From: an uncultured Clostridia bacterium
GTDB lineage: Bacteria; Bacillota; Clostridia; Christensenellales; Borkfalkiaceae
Reading direction: 5' to 3'
DNA: 64,000 nucleotides
NCBI GenBank assembly: GCA_945949395.1
Contig: CAMFEK010000002.1
Coordinates: 1-64,000 of the forward strand
A program made the translations under genes and the position numbers. Shown piece by piece: positions 51,450 to 60,501 of the stretch. Numbering within the stretch: the stretch's first letter is position 1; each line of letters starts with the position of its first letter. The notes beneath the pieces are model-generated. The model had not been told where the DNA came from. It saw nothing but the letters and a program-made list of their open reading frames with translations, and did not search any database.

Positions 51450-52097
51450 ATGAAAACGATTTTATTGATAGGACTCGGCAGATTCGGTAAACATTTGGCA
51501 AAGGAGCTCTCTCAGCTCGGTCACGAGATCATGGCGATCGACAAGGAGGAAAAGCGGGTGGACGACGTTTTGCCCTACGTGACGAAAGCGCAGATCGGCG
51601 ATTCCACGAACGTGGAATTTCTGCGCTCGCTCGGGATCCCCGGCTACGATATCTGCTACGTCGCCATCGCCAACGACTTTCAAAGCTCGCTGGAAACGAC
51701 TTCTCTGTTGAAGGAGCTGGGCGCAAAGTTCGTCGTCTCGCGGGCGGAGAGGGATATTCAGGCGAAGTTTCTCTCGCGCAACGGGGCGGACGAGGTCGTC
51801 TACCCCGAACAGCAGGTGGCGAGGTGGGCGGCGATCCGTTACAGCTCCAGCCATATCCTCGACTACGTCGAGTTGGACGAGGAAAACGGGCTCTACGAAG
51901 TGCCCGTGCCCGAGAACTGGGTCGGCGAGACGATCGGCGAGCTGGATATCCGCAAAAAGCATAACATCACTATCATCGGCATCAAGGAGGAGGGCAGGAT
52001 CAAGATGTCCATCAATTCGGAAACCCGCCTTCTTCAAACGTATTCTCTGTTGGTGCTCGGCGAGTACAGAGCCATTCAAAAGTGTTTCCGCTTATAA
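51450..52097 (+). CDS. ktrA: KtrA/TrkA-type RCK gating subunit
   Basis: 215 residues. RCK_N nucleotide-binding fold with GLGRFGKHLAKEL, the acidic end of strand 2 (AIDKEEKRVDD) and GDSTN, then an RCK_C domain (about 140-215) with VGETIGELDIRKKHNITI. It binds ATP/ADP or NAD and opens KtrB. Starts 3 bases after ktrB. Confidence 0.9.
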   Translation: MKTILLIGLGRFGKHLAKELSQLGHEIMAIDKEEKRVDDVLPYVTKAQIGDSTNVEFLRSLGIPGYDICYVAIANDFQSSLETTSLLKELGAKFVVSRAERDIQAKFLSRNGADEVVYPEQQVARWAAIRYSSSHILDYVELDEENGLYEVPVPENWVGETIGELDIRKKHNITIIGIKEEGRIKMSINSETRLLQTYSLLVLGEYRAIQKCFRL

Positions 52098-52112
52098 CGA
52101 CGGAGGAAGAAA

Positions 52113-52544
52113 ATGAATCTCTATCAGTTCTTTACGCCCAAAGCGAGAACTTTTTATCTGCCGAGCGACGCCACGGTGGCGCAGGCGCTCGACAAATTCG
52201 ATTTTCATAAGTTCGTCGCCGTTCCCATTGTTGGGGAGAAGGGGGAATACCTTTCCACCGTCTCCGAGGGGGATATTCTTCGCTTTCTCAAAAACGTGGC
52301 GAATTTCGACGCGCGCGCGATCGGGCATACGCTCGTCACGCAGATCGAAAAGTACCGCCCCTACCGCGCTCTCGACTTGAGCGCGCCGACGGAGAGCATC
52401 TTGCAGCTCTCTCTCGAACAGAATTTCATTCCCCTCGTGGACGATCGCGGCGCGTATTTGGGCATTCTCAAGCGCAAGGAGATCATTCAGTATCTGTACA
52501 GCATTCATTCCAACTATTTTTATCCGCTATCAAAAGAAGATTGA
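52113..52544 (+). CDS. CBS-domain protein of the Ktr operon
   Basis: 143 residues made of one CBS pair: LPSDATVAQALDKFDFHKF with VPIVGEKGEYLSTVSEGDI, then a second half with FIPLVDDRGAYLGILKRKEI. CBS pairs bind adenine nucleotides. Being third in the operon, 16 bases after ktrA and behind CGGAGG, it may tune potassium uptake to energy state or c-di-AMP. This is inferred from context. Confidence 0.82.
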   Translation: MNLYQFFTPKARTFYLPSDATVAQALDKFDFHKFVAVPIVGEKGEYLSTVSEGDILRFLKNVANFDARAIGHTLVTQIEKYRPYRALDLSAPTESILQLSLEQNFIPLVDDRGAYLGILKRKEIIQYLYSIHSNYFYPLSKED

Positions 52545-52560
52545 TTGCAATACTCAAAAA

Positions 52561-52597
52561 AACCAACCTTACGAAAAAACGCAAGGTTGGTTTTTGA
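52561..52597 (+). terminator. Bidirectional terminator between CBS gene and XRE gene
   Basis: AACCAACCTT / AAGGTTGGTT, 12-base loop, A-run to the left and T-run to the right, serving both convergent genes. Confidence 0.85.
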
Positions 52598-52601
52598 TTT
52601 G

Positions 52602-52835
52602 CTAATCGGTTATATTTTCGGGCGCAAACAACGGCGAGTGGAAAAAATCCTGCAGAGTGATTTTCAGTCCGTCGCAAATGCCGTAAATCGTGGACAGCTT
52701 TACGGTAGAACTTCTCGTCATCGTAACGATGGTAGGGCGAGGGACTCCGCTTAAATTCGCCAAAGCGTTCACGGTGATTTGTCGTTCTTTCACTAACTCG
52801 ATAATCCTTGCGTAAACTGCGTCTACTAATCTCAT
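52602..52835 (-). CDS. Small XRE-family HTH regulator
   Basis: 77 residues from ATG 52835 (GGGGGT upstream). HTH around ITVNALANLSGVPRPTIV, then KLSTIYGICDGLKITLQDFF, the single-domain type common in Firmicutes. Two dyads at 52902-52932 lie 70 to 100 bases upstream and are probable operators. Confidence 0.82.
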   Translation of the reverse strand: MRLVDAVYARIIELVKERQITVNALANLSGVPRPTIVTMTRSSTVKLSTIYGICDGLKITLQDFFHSPLFAPENITD

Positions 52836-52901
52836 AATACCCCCGTATCGGCAAATGGTACGCCAGCTATGTTCAGTATACGAAATCAGCAAAAAAAATG
52901 A

Positions 52902-52932
52902 TGTTGGTATACCAACAGTTTGTTGACCAACA
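52902..52932. promoter_or_regulatory. Tandem palindromes upstream of XRE gene
   Basis: A perfect 16-base palindrome, TGTTGGTATACCAACA (52902-52917), followed by the related TGTTGACCAACA (52921-52932). Two copies of one half-site, TGTTG, point to cooperative repressor binding between the XRE gene and the gene at 53037. Confidence 0.65.
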
Positions 52933-53036
52933 GCTTGATATATGATATCCTATAGGGAGTTGAGCAATGATTCTTGTTATACAATCTGCTTAACGAGGCG
53001 TAAAAGCCAAAATATAACATAGGATTTTAACGAAGT

Positions 53037-53507
53037 ATGGATATTTACCGCGTTTCATTTATAGGACATAGAAAGGTGGACGATTTTTTCTTTTTAGAAG
53101 AGGAAGTTTATTCCATCGTTCGAGAATTGATAACGACCAAAGAATATGTCGAGTTTTACGTTGGGCGTAACGGTGAATTCGATATTCTTGTCGCCTCTGT
53201 CATCAAGCGCGCAAAGCGGGAGATATTCGAGCATAATAGTTCGTTGATACTTGTAGTTCCGTATCTTCTTGCGGACATGAAATCGTACGAGAATTACTAT
53301 GACGAGGTGACGTATCCGACGGAGCTTTATCACGTGCATTACAAATCTTCCATAACAAAACGCAACGAGTGGCTTGTGGAAAATTCCGATTTGCTTGTAG
53401 CTTATGTTGTGCGCGATTATGGCGGAGCAGCACATTGTTTGAAAAAAGCGATGGAGCGTGGCATTGAGATCAGGCGCGTAGACAGGTTAAGCACAAAACA
53501 AAGTTAA
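53037..53507 (+). CDS. SLOG/DUF1273-like (YpsA-type) protein
   Basis: 156 residues. An N-terminal FIGHRKV, a middle VGRNGEFDILVASVIKRAK and a later ENSDLLVAYVVRDYGGAAHCLKKA fit the Rossmann-like SLOG fold of DUF1273/YpsA proteins, thought to bind nucleotide-derived ligands. The usual G-G-A-x-G-x-D is changed to GRNGEFD. It may share control with the divergent XRE gene through the palindromes at 52902. Confidence 0.7.
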   Translation: MDIYRVSFIGHRKVDDFFFLEEEVYSIVRELITTKEYVEFYVGRNGEFDILVASVIKRAKREIFEHNSSLILVVPYLLADMKSYENYYDEVTYPTELYHVHYKSSITKRNEWLVENSDLLVAYVVRDYGGAAHCLKKAMERGIEIRRVDRLSTKQS

Positions 53508-53583
53508 ATCGTAATCGTTACGCTGTTAAAGCAAACCGTTATAGGAAACTTGATCAAAAGAAGATTGATTCTTCGTACAATTT

Positions 53584-53620
53584 CTATCCCCCCCCGTCTC
53601 TTTTGAGGCGGGGGGGATAG
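53584..53620. terminator. Very GC-rich hairpin
   Basis: CTATCCCCCCC and GGGGGGGATAG arms around GTCTC-TTTT-GAG. Lies between convergent genes; acts as a roadblock or bidirectional terminator. Confidence 0.6.
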
Positions 53621-53647
53621 GATTACGATGGGGCGCGAAAAAAGAAG

Positions 53648-53666
53648 TCGCAGAATAGCTCTGCGA
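53648..53666 (-). terminator. Terminator of small membrane gene
   Basis: TCGCAGA / TCTGCGA with loop ATAGC; on the minus strand a T-run follows. Confidence 0.7.
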
Positions 53667-53688
53667 TCTCTTTGTTTTGGAGAAGTGA

Positions 53689-53952
53689 TTACTTCTTTTT
53701 GCCGATAAAGCCGGCGACGATCATCACGATGGACGAAAGCAACAATCCGACGATGGCGACGGCAGCGGTGTAAACGGATTTCCACGCTACGGGGTTAGAA
53801 GCGTCGTAGGAGAAACAACCTGCAATGTTGTTGATTCTACCGTTGATCACGACGCCCATGAGCACGATGGAGGCTACGATAGCGATCACGCCGAGAATTA
53901 CGGAAACAATATTGTTTTCACCGAGGAGTGGCTGACCTCGGCGAGTGCGCAC
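53689..53952 (-). CDS. Small membrane protein, 5' end disturbed
   Basis: 87 codons if started at GTG 53952. Two hydrophobic helices (NIVSVILGVIAIVASIVLMG and AVAIVGLLLSSIVMIVAG) are separated by a short loop, and the end is KKK. The first dozen residues (RTRRGQPLLGE) overlap another frame with a TetR-like HTH, and no ribosome site is present, so the original start was probably lost by a deletion near 53910. Confidence 0.5.
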   Translation of the reverse strand: MRTRRGQPLLGENNIVSVILGVIAIVASIVLMGVVINGRINNIAGCFSYDASNPVAWKSVYTAAVAIVGLLLSSIVMIVAGFIGKKK

Positions 53953-54083
53953 AGATCGGTCACCTTGATCTCTTCCAGCGATTTGCGTTTGCGCTCCCGA
54001 TAAAAGACCTCTCGCTGTTTTACGTAAAAAACCGCCTCGACGAATACCATTGATTCGTCGGGGCGGAGAACGTCTGCTTTCAC
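53898..54083 (-). pseudogene. TetR-like HTH fragment
   Basis: 61 codons. The segment SLEEIKVTDLCALAEVSHSS resembles the HTH of TetR-family regulators (normally VTDLC-x-x-A-x-VS-x-[S/T]-x-FY). The frame is lost at once after that, at the join to the membrane gene. The part before it is not convincing. Read as a remnant. Confidence 0.35.
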
Positions 54084-54123
54084 GCGAGGCGCTTACGAGC
54101 GAACGCGTCGAAAAAGTCCGTCA

Positions 54124-56157
54124 TCAATAATTTTCGGCGTTGACTTCGAAATAAGACTGCGGATGGGCGCATACGGGGCACTTTTCGGGTGCGGCGGTGC
54201 CGACAACGATATGTCCGCAATTGCGGCATTCCCAAACCTTGACTTCGCTCTTTTGGAACACTTCCTGTGCCTCTACGTTGCGAAGAAGGGCGCGATATCT
54301 CTCCTCGTGATGCTTTTCGATGGCGCCGACCATGCGGAATTTTTCCGCGAGATCGTGGAAACCTTCCTCATCGGCGGTCTTGGCGAATCCGTCGTACATA
54401 TCCGTCCACTCATAGTTCTCCCCTTCGGCGGCGTGCACGAGATTTTCCGCCGTGGTGCCGATGCCCTTGAGTTCCTTGAACCACATCTTGGCGTGTTCCT
54501 TTTCGTTTTCGGCGGTTTTCAAGAACAGAGCGGCGATCTGCTCGTAGCCCTCCTTCTTGGCGACGGAGGAGAAGTAAGTATACTTATTTCTCGCCTGAGA
54601 TTCCCCCGCAAAAGCCGCCTGCAAGTTCTTTTCCGTCTGCGTTCCCGCATAGGGGTTGCTCGTTTCTTCGACAACCTTTTCGAACGCGCTCGCAGGCTGT
54701 TTGCAAACGGGGCACTTTTCGGGTGCCTGTTCGCCTTCGTAAACGTAACCGCATACTTTACATTTCCACTTTGACATTTTTTTATCTCCTTTCTGATTAA
54801 ATATTCCACTCTTATCTTCATAAGAGGTATGTAACAATTTTTCCGCGAGTTCGCTGAGGGGCTTTCCGTAGAACTCTTCGTATACGCGGACGATATCGGG
54901 ATTTTTGTGGCTTTGGCGGTATATCGATTCCCGATCCTTGCGATAGAGACTCTCGATGCGCGCCTTGCGCACGTCGTCGGCGTCCTTTTCGATATTCTTC
55001 GGCTGACCGCCTCCGCCGATGCAACCGCCGGGGCAGGTCATGACCTCCACAAAGTGATAGGTCTTTCCCTCCCGTTCCATGTCCGTAAGGAACCTGCGCG
55101 CGTTTTGCGTGCCGTAGACGATCGCCACGCGAAGCGTCAGATCGGCGACGGGAACGATCGCTTCCCGCACGCCTTCATAGCCGCGGACGGGCTGATAGGA
55201 CAGCAGCGCCTCGGGCGCGGGCTGACCCGTGATAAATTCGTAAGCGGTGCGGAGCGCCGCTTCCATCACGCCGCCGGTATTCCCGAAGATGACCCCCGCG
55301 CCGGAGGCTTCGCCCATAAAGGAATCGTATTCGCTGTCCGGCAAGGAAGAAAAATCGATATTTTCCTCCTTCGCCCACTTGGCTATCTCCCGGGTCGTGA
55401 TGACGTGATCCATGTCGCGGATATCCTTTTGCAGATATTCCGCGGAAGCCTTCATCTCCTCGCGCCGAATCTCCATCTTTTTCGCCGTACAGGGCGTGAG
55501 CGCCACGTTGACGATCCGTTCGGGATCCAAGCCCTTCTTCTTGGCGAAAAAGGTCTTTATCGTGGGACCCTGCATACCAATGGGGCTCTTTGCCGTGGAG
55601 AGGTTGGGGATATACGCGGGATAATACATCTCGACAAATTTGATCCACGCGGGGCAACAGCTCGTAAAGAGAGGGAGAGGCCCGCTCTTTTTGGTGATGC
55701 GCTCGATGAGCTCGCTCGCCTCCTCCACGATCGTGAGATCTGCCGCAAAGTTGGTGTCGAGCACATAATCCACGCCCAGCTTGCGCAGCAGCGCAACCAT
55801 TTTCCCCTGCACGAAACTGCCGTCCGGCATACCGAACTCCTCCCCGAGCGCTGCGCGCACGGAAGGGGAAGTGCTCACGACGACGATCTTTTTCGGGTCG
55901 CGGACGGCTTCCCGCACGCTTTCGTATTCATACCGTTCGGTGATGCTGTCTACGGGGCAGACGTTTGCGCATTGTCCGCAGTTTATGCAGACCGCTTTCC
56001 CGCTCGTTTGCTCCAAGGTATAGGTGCCGTGCACGCCGATCTTTTCGGCGCAGACGTCCTTGCACATACCGCATCGGATGCACTTGCTTTCCTCTCTTAC
56101 GATACTCGGGTTGTCCGACTCGATCGGAACGCGAATATCCATGGACAGATGTTTCAT
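54124..56157 (-). CDS. [FeFe]-hydrogenase fused to rubredoxin-rubrerythrin
   Basis: 677 residues in one frame. Residues 25-70 hold two [4Fe-4S] sites (C26, C29, C32, C36 and C57, C60, C63, C67). The H-cluster motifs follow: L1 TSCCPAW (165-171), L2 TPCTAKK (221-227; usually starting with Met) and L3 [12 protein letters not shown] near 375. From about residue 461 a rubredoxin-like [10 protein letters not shown] leads into a rubrerythrin diiron domain ([12 protein letters not shown], then EKEHAKMWF, then EKHHEERY) and a closing rubredoxin ([16 protein letters not shown]). There is no stop between the parts, yet GAAAGGAG and an ATG stand at the joint, so rubrerythrin can also be made alone. It overlaps perR by 4 bases. 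The likely role is peroxide or oxygen defence coupled to hydrogen or ferredoxin metabolism. Confidence 0.88.
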   Translation of the reverse strand: MKHLSMDIRVPIESDNPSIVREESKCIRCGMCKDVCAEKIGVHGTYTLEQTSGKAVCINCGQCANVCPVDSITERYEYESVREAVRDPKKIVVVSTSPSVRAALGEEFGMPDGSFVQGKMVALLRKLGVDYVLDTNFAADLTIVEEASELIERITKKSGPLPLFTSCCPAWIKFVEMYYPAYIPNLSTAKSPIGMQGPTIKTFFAKKKGLDPERIVNVALTPCTAKKMEIRREEMKASAEYLQKDIRDMDHVITTREIAKWAKEENIDFSSLPDSEYDSFMGEASGAGVIFGNTGGVMEAALRTAYEFITGQPAPEALLSYQPVRGYEGVREAIVPVADLTLRVAIVYGTQNARRFLTDMEREGKTYHFVEVMTCPGGCIGGGGQPKNIEKDADDVRKARIESLYRKDRESIYRQSHKNPDIVRVYEEFYGKPLSELAEKLLHTSYEDKSGIFNQKGDKKMSKWKCKVCGYVYEGEQAPEKCPVCKQPASAFEKVVEETSNPYAGTQTEKNLQAAFAGESQARNKYTYFSSVAKKEGYEQIAALFLKTAENEKEHAKMWFKELKGIGTTAENLVHAAEGENYEWTDMYDGFAKTADEEGFHDLAEKFRMVGAIEKHHEERYRALLRNVEAQEVFQKSEVKVWECRNCGHIVVGTAAPEKCPVCAHPQSYFEVNAENY
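54775..54793 (-). promoter_or_regulatory. Internal ribosome site and start for rubrerythrin
   Basis: On the minus strand, GAAAGGAGA lies 7 bases before ATG (54775-54777) inside the hydrogenase-rubrerythrin frame. Starting here gives a 217-residue rubrerythrin of normal length (54124-54777). The site is translated as part of the fusion when the upstream start is used. Confidence 0.7.
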
Positions 56158-56576
56158 TCGTTCTCCTCCCTGTTATCCTTTTTTTCGGAGTTCTCCCGCT
56201 TTTGACACGCGGGGCAGATCCCCTGAAAGATGATATCGTGCTTGAAGATAGCAAAGCCGTGATCGCTTCGGAGCCCCTTCTCCAAATCGGGGAGATACGC
56301 CATGTCCGCGTCCACGATCTTTCCGCACTTGACGCAACGGACGTGATAGTGATCGGTGCAGAGGTGATCGTAGTGATCTGCTCCGCCGAGAAGCTCGCAA
56401 TGACGGATCTCGCCCGCCTCGCTGAGCTTTTGCAGATTGCGGTATACGGTGGTTCGGCTGATGGTGGGGTATTCCTTGATCACCTCGGCGTAAACCTCGT
56501 CCGCAGTCGGATGATTTTTTAGTTTTTTCACCGCCTGCAGGATAATGGCTCTCTGAATCGTATTCCGCTGATACAT
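56154..56576 (-). CDS. perR: PerR-type Fur-family regulator
   Basis: 140 residues. The winged helix has [20 protein letters not shown] and [16 protein letters not shown]. Metal sites: [14 protein letters not shown] with CVKC, and a later CPAC for structural zinc. PerR senses peroxide by metal-catalysed His oxidation and derepresses defence genes; here it heads the operon with the hydrogenase-rubrerythrin fusion (4-base overlap). Assignment to PerR over Fur or Zur rests on the target genes. Confidence 0.82.
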   Translation of the reverse strand: MYQRNTIQRAIILQAVKKLKNHPTADEVYAEVIKEYPTISRTTVYRNLQKLSEAGEIRHCELLGGADHYDHLCTDHYHVRCVKCGKIVDADMAYLPDLEKGLRSDHGFAIFKHDIIFQGICPACQKRENSEKKDNREENE

Positions 56577-56599
56577 TTTTTCTTTCCATCTTTTTATTT

Positions 56600-56640
56600 A
56601 TTCTTATTAGTATTTTATCACAATAAGAATGAAATGTCAA
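56600..56640 (-). promoter_or_regulatory. perR promoter with operator dyad
   Basis: Minus strand: TTGACA (56640-56635), 17 bases, TAAAAT (56617-56612). An inverted repeat ATTCTTATT / AATAAGAAT (56600-56608, 56622-56630) covers the -10 and spacer. AT-rich dyads of this type are the usual Per/Fur box; its place implies autoregulation. Confidence 0.75.
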
Positions 56641-56753
56641 TAATGTTTTTGAAAAATTTTTTTCAAAAAATTGTTAAGAGGGTATTGACTTTTTCGGGTG
56701 TGGGCGGTAAGATACATAGGATACGAATTATGTCGAAAAAGAGAGGTATTCCC

Positions 56754-59700
56754 ATGAAAAAGAGAAGACAGACAATGGCGATTTTATCGGTGACGGCGGG
56801 CGTAGCGGCGCTTATCGCGTCGGCAGCCTGCGACTGTGCGCATCGGTATGAGGAAAAGAGGACACAAGCAACTTGTTCCCAAGCGGGCGAGCTGTTTTTT
56901 TATTGTCTAAATTGCGGAGACAGCTACGCGGAGTCGATTGCCGCCCTCGGGCACGATTATCAAAAGAGCGGAGAGGAGCGCGCCACCTGCACGCGGGACG
57001 GGTATGTGGAATACTCCTGTCAAAACTGTGGAGAAAGCTACCGCGAGCAGGAGCCGTCGGCGGGGCACCGCTATCAAGCGAGCGTGACGGAGGCGAGCTG
57101 TTCCGCCGAGGGGGAAATCAAATACGAGTGTTCCCTCTGCGGGGACGGCTATCGGGAGATCGTCGAAAAATTGCCTCATACGGCGGTGATCGATCCGGGG
57201 AAAACTGCGACGGAAAGGGAGACGGGTTTGACGGAAGGAAAACATTGCTCCGTCTGCGGGGAAGTGTTGGTGCCGCAGCAGATCATTCCGAAAATAGAGG
57301 CGGAAAAAGTTCCGCCCGCGCAACATATTCATACCCCCATGAGAGTGGACGCGCGGGAATCGACCTGCTATCGGGAAGGGTATTTGGCGCATTATGCCTG
57401 TTCTTGCGGAAGAATATTTTCGGACGCGGGCGCGACGAGGGAAATATCGACAGCCGATATCCGAATCGAAAAAGAGGAGCATACGCGCGGGGCGGAAGAA
57501 AGGGAGGAGAGAGCGGACGGTTACGATCTCGTGACCCGCTGTGCGGACTGCAAAATTGAAATGCAAAGGCGCAGCGTGTTCGTCGTATCGGGGCAGGACG
57601 GCGTAACCGAACTTCCCAAAGGGGCAGACGGCGCGGAGACGCAGGTTTTGATGGACGGGATCGCGATTTGTTTCCCCGTCGGCTCCCTGCAAACAACGGG
57701 CGAAGAGATCTCTCTCCGCTTGGAGCAAACGGATCTTTCAAACAGCGAAATCAACGAGGGTTCGGCGGAACATCCCGTCGTCGACGGCTACGCCATCGAG
57801 AATCCCGTGTACGAATTCAGTCTGATCGGGGCGGAAAACGAGTTTGCAGGCGCTGTCACCATTCGGATTCCGTATGAGAGCGAGAGCGGGAAGGTGGTCG
57901 TCCTCTATCTGGACGATGAGGGCAACGTGAGTGAATTACAGGCGATTTGTGAGGAGAGAGCCGTCTGCTTTGAGACGAACCATTTCTCTCTGTATACCGT
58001 AAAGAGCGCGGAAGCCGTGATCGGGGAGACGTGCTACGGCAAGTACGAATCGGCGGTGGCGGCGCTCGCGGACAGCCCGTTCGGCTACGGCGTTCTGGAA
58101 GAAGAGGGCGTGTATTATCTGCACGCGCACGACATGACCTATTATGACGGGGAAGAGGCGACCTGCCAAAAGGAGGGGCGGTTGGCGCATTACGCCTGCA
58201 GCGAATGTAACAAGACCTTTTCGGACGAAAAGGGAAAGGCGGAGCTGACGGAAGTCCTTCTGAAAAGAGAGGAACACCGCTTTGAGGCGTATACGCCCAA
58301 CGGCGACGCCACTTGTCAAAAGGAGGGCACGCAAACGGCGTACTGTAGTTTCGGTTGCGGCGAGACGGACACGGTCGTAGCGGAGAACAGTAAGCTCGCG
58401 CACCTGTACGCGGAGCCCCGTTGGAGTTGGGCGGGCGCAGACGCCACCGCTCTTTTCACTTGCGAAAATTGCGGGGATATCGCCGTGTTTTCGGGCGAGG
58501 CGGTAACCGTTACGACGCAAGGCGCAGGCGCGACTTGCGTGAGGGAAGGAACTTTTTTCTATACGGCGAGTGTGACGGTCGGAAGGGAATACACCGCGCA
58601 AAAGCAGGAAACTTTCCCCGCCGCGGGGCATAGCTACACCGTATATCGTGGCGGCGTCGCCGTCGGTATCTATCGGCAAGGAAGGTACTACGATGAGGAG
58701 GGCAACGAGCTTTTTCCGACGGACGGCACGACGCTGTACGCGATAGAAAGAGGAATTATTCGCATATCCTGCGAGAATTGCGAGGAGGGCGGAAGAGAAT
58801 ACGCCCTTCCCGTGAGTTATACCGAGGAAATACCCGAGGGCGCGGGCTATGAATGGACGGAGATCACGCGCCCGACGTGTACGCGGGCGGGCGAGGCGAC
58901 CTATCGCTTTGCGTTCGCGCCGACGGGAGAGATTTACGAAGGGCAGGTGCGAGCAGAGATACTGCCGCACGAAGAAGACTTGCCCGTGCGGGAAAACGAG
59001 AGAAAAGCGACCTGCACGAAGGCGGGGAGCTACGACGAGGCGATTTATTGCAAAAACTGTAATCTCCTATTGTCGAGCGTATCGAAAGTAATCGAAAAGA
59101 CCTCACACACGGCGGGCGAGGCAGAGATATCCGAAATGGCGCCCACCTGCCGCAACGAAGGCTATCGGGAAGAGGTGATAAAGTGTACCGTCTGTCGGCA
59201 AGTCATCAAGACGGATAAGCAAACGATTCCCGTCGTCGATCACGTCTTTGAACGCTATACGAGCAATCACGACGCCACCTGCTTAAAGGACGGCACGGAG
59301 ACCTCGCGTTGTCAATTCAACTGCGGCGCGACGGATACGAGAACTGAGGAAAATTCCAAAACGGCTCACGACTATCAAAGTACGGTAGTCGAGCCGACCT
59401 GTGCGGAAGAGGGATACACGAAATATACCTGCACCGTCTGCGGGGATAATTATACGGACGAGCCGACGGCGGCGAAGGGACATAATTATCAAAGCACTGT
59501 AATAGAGCCGACCTGCACGGCGGAGGGGTATACGAAATATACCTGCTCCGCCTGCGGGGATCGCTATACGGGCGAGCGCACGGCAGCGAAGGGACACGAC
59601 TATCAAAGTACGGTGATCGAGCCGACCTGTGCGGAAGAGGGATATACCGAATATACCTGCACCGTCTGCGGGGATAACTATACGGACAAGTCGACGGCGG

Positions 59701-60302
59701 CGAAGGGTCACGATTATCGGGCAAAGGTAATAGAGCCGACCTGTACGGAAGAAGGATATACCGAATACATCTGTTCCGCTTGCGGGGATTCCTACCGCGA
59801 TGCGAAAACGCAAAAGGTCGATCATACATACGGCGCCGACGGAATCTGTAAAGTATGCGGAAAGAAAGCCGAAAAGCCCGCCTCGTCGGGATTGCGCATC
59901 AAAGTAAGCGGCGATCATTGCGTAGTGACGGGGTTGGGCAGTTGTAAGGATACGGACATCGTGATTCCCGCCTTCTATCAGGGCTTGCCCGTAACGGAGA
60001 TCGGGGAGAGCGCGTTTAGTGGAGCCGAGAACAAAGCGTGCAAGAAAATCACGGGTGTCCTTTTGCCCGAGGGGATTGAAAAGATCGGTTCGTCTGCGTT
60101 TTATGAATGTAACGCCTTGGCGAGCTTGACGCTGCCGAAAACGCTCAAGAGTATCGATTTTTGGGTGTTCGGCGGTTGCGAAAAGTTAAAGACCGTGTAC
60201 TATACGGGAAGTTTAGAGGACTGGGAGAAGATAGAGATTCCCGCCGATCCTATTTTTGAGTCAAATCCCTTGTGCCACGGCGCGACCCTCGTTTTGATAT
60301 AG
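56754..60302 (+). CDS. Large exported Cys-x-x-Cys repeat protein with LRR_5 end
   Basis: ATG 56754 (GAGAGG upstream) gives 1182 residues. A basic N-terminus and hydrophobic helix end in IASAAC, a possible weak lipobox, so it is exported and perhaps lipid-anchored. Most of the chain is repeats of about 38 residues with GH-x-Y, TC-x-x-x-G, C-x-x-CG-x-x-Y. Residues around 285-420 form a distinct beta domain with a VSGQDGVTELPKGADG start. Four near-identical repeats stand at 59367-59822. The last 130 residues are BspA-type leucine-rich repeats (IGESAFSG, KIGSSAFYECNALASLTLP). Probably a surface adhesin or matrix protein. The repeat type matches the partial gene at the left window edge. Confidence 0.8.
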   Translation: MKKRRQTMAILSVTAGVAALIASAACDCAHRYEEKRTQATCSQAGELFFYCLNCGDSYAESIAALGHDYQKSGEERATCTRDGYVEYSCQNCGESYREQEPSAGHRYQASVTEASCSAEGEIKYECSLCGDGYREIVEKLPHTAVIDPGKTATERETGLTEGKHCSVCGEVLVPQQIIPKIEAEKVPPAQHIHTPMRVDARESTCYREGYLAHYACSCGRIFSDAGATREISTADIRIEKEEHTRGAEEREERADGYDLVTRCADCKIEMQRRSVFVVSGQDGVTELPKGADGAETQVLMDGIAICFPVGSLQTTGEEISLRLEQTDLSNSEINEGSAEHPVVDGYAIENPVYEFSLIGAENEFAGAVTIRIPYESESGKVVVLYLDDEGNVSELQAICEERAVCFETNHFSLYTVKSAEAVIGETCYGKYESAVAALADSPFGYGVLEEEGVYYLHAHDMTYYDGEEATCQKEGRLAHYACSECNKTFSDEKGKAELTEVLLKREEHRFEAYTPNGDATCQKEGTQTAYCSFGCGETDTVVAENSKLAHLYAEPRWSWAGADATALFTCENCGDIAVFSGEAVTVTTQGAGATCVREGTFFYTASVTVGREYTAQKQETFPAAGHSYTVYRGGVAVGIYRQGRYYDEEGNELFPTDGTTLYAIERGIIRISCENCEEGGREYALPVSYTEEIPEGAGYEWTEITRPTCTRAGEATYRFAFAPTGEIYEGQVRAEILPHEEDLPVRENERKATCTKAGSYDEAIYCKNCNLLLSSVSKVIEKTSHTAGEAEISEMAPTCRNEGYREEVIKCTVCRQVIKTDKQTIPVVDHVFERYTSNHDATCLKDGTETSRCQFNCGATDTRTEENSKTAHDYQSTVVEPTCAEEGYTKYTCTVCGDNYTDEPTAAKGHNYQSTVIEPTCTAEGYTKYTCSACGDRYTGERTAAKGHDYQSTVIEPTCAEEGYTEYTCTVCGDNYTDKSTAAKGHDYRAKVIEPTCTEEGYTEYICSACGDSYRDAKTQKVDHTYGADGICKVCGKKAEKPASSGLRIKVSGDHCVVTGLGSCKDTDIVIPAFYQGLPVTEIGESAFSGAENKACKKITGVLLPEGIEKIGSSAFYECNALASLTLPKTLKSIDFWVFGGCEKLKTVYYTGSLEDWEKIEIPADPIFESNPLCHGATLVLI
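59367..59822 (+). repeat. Four tandem 114-base coding repeats
   Basis: Units begin at 59367, 59481, 59595 and 59709, each 38 codons starting H-[D/N]-Y. The DNA is nearly identical between units 1 and 3, so recent duplication or copy-number change is likely. Confidence 0.88.
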
Positions 60303-60501
60303 TTTGGGCAGAAAAAACGGGGCGCCCCGACGGGAGAGCGGGAAAGGCGTCCTTTTCCCGTTTCGATAATTTTTTTGATTTTATAAAAAACGACGATTTT
60401 TACACGTTTTTTGAAATGGTGATATCCTAAAGAAAAGGAGTAAAAGAACGTTACGTTTGTCGGAAACGGCAACGGGAAACAAAAAAGGGGGAAGAAAAAC
60501 C

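Noticed and set aside
54907..56205. 432-codon antisense frame to the hydrogenase
   Set aside because: No recognisable domain and no ribosome site; it mirrors the codon pattern of the hydrogenase.
57936..58970. 344-codon antisense frame in the repeat protein
   Set aside because: Arg/Leu-rich mirror of the repeat frame; no independent start signals.
59367..59822. CRISPR array
   Set aside because: The repeats are 114-base in-frame coding units without spacers.
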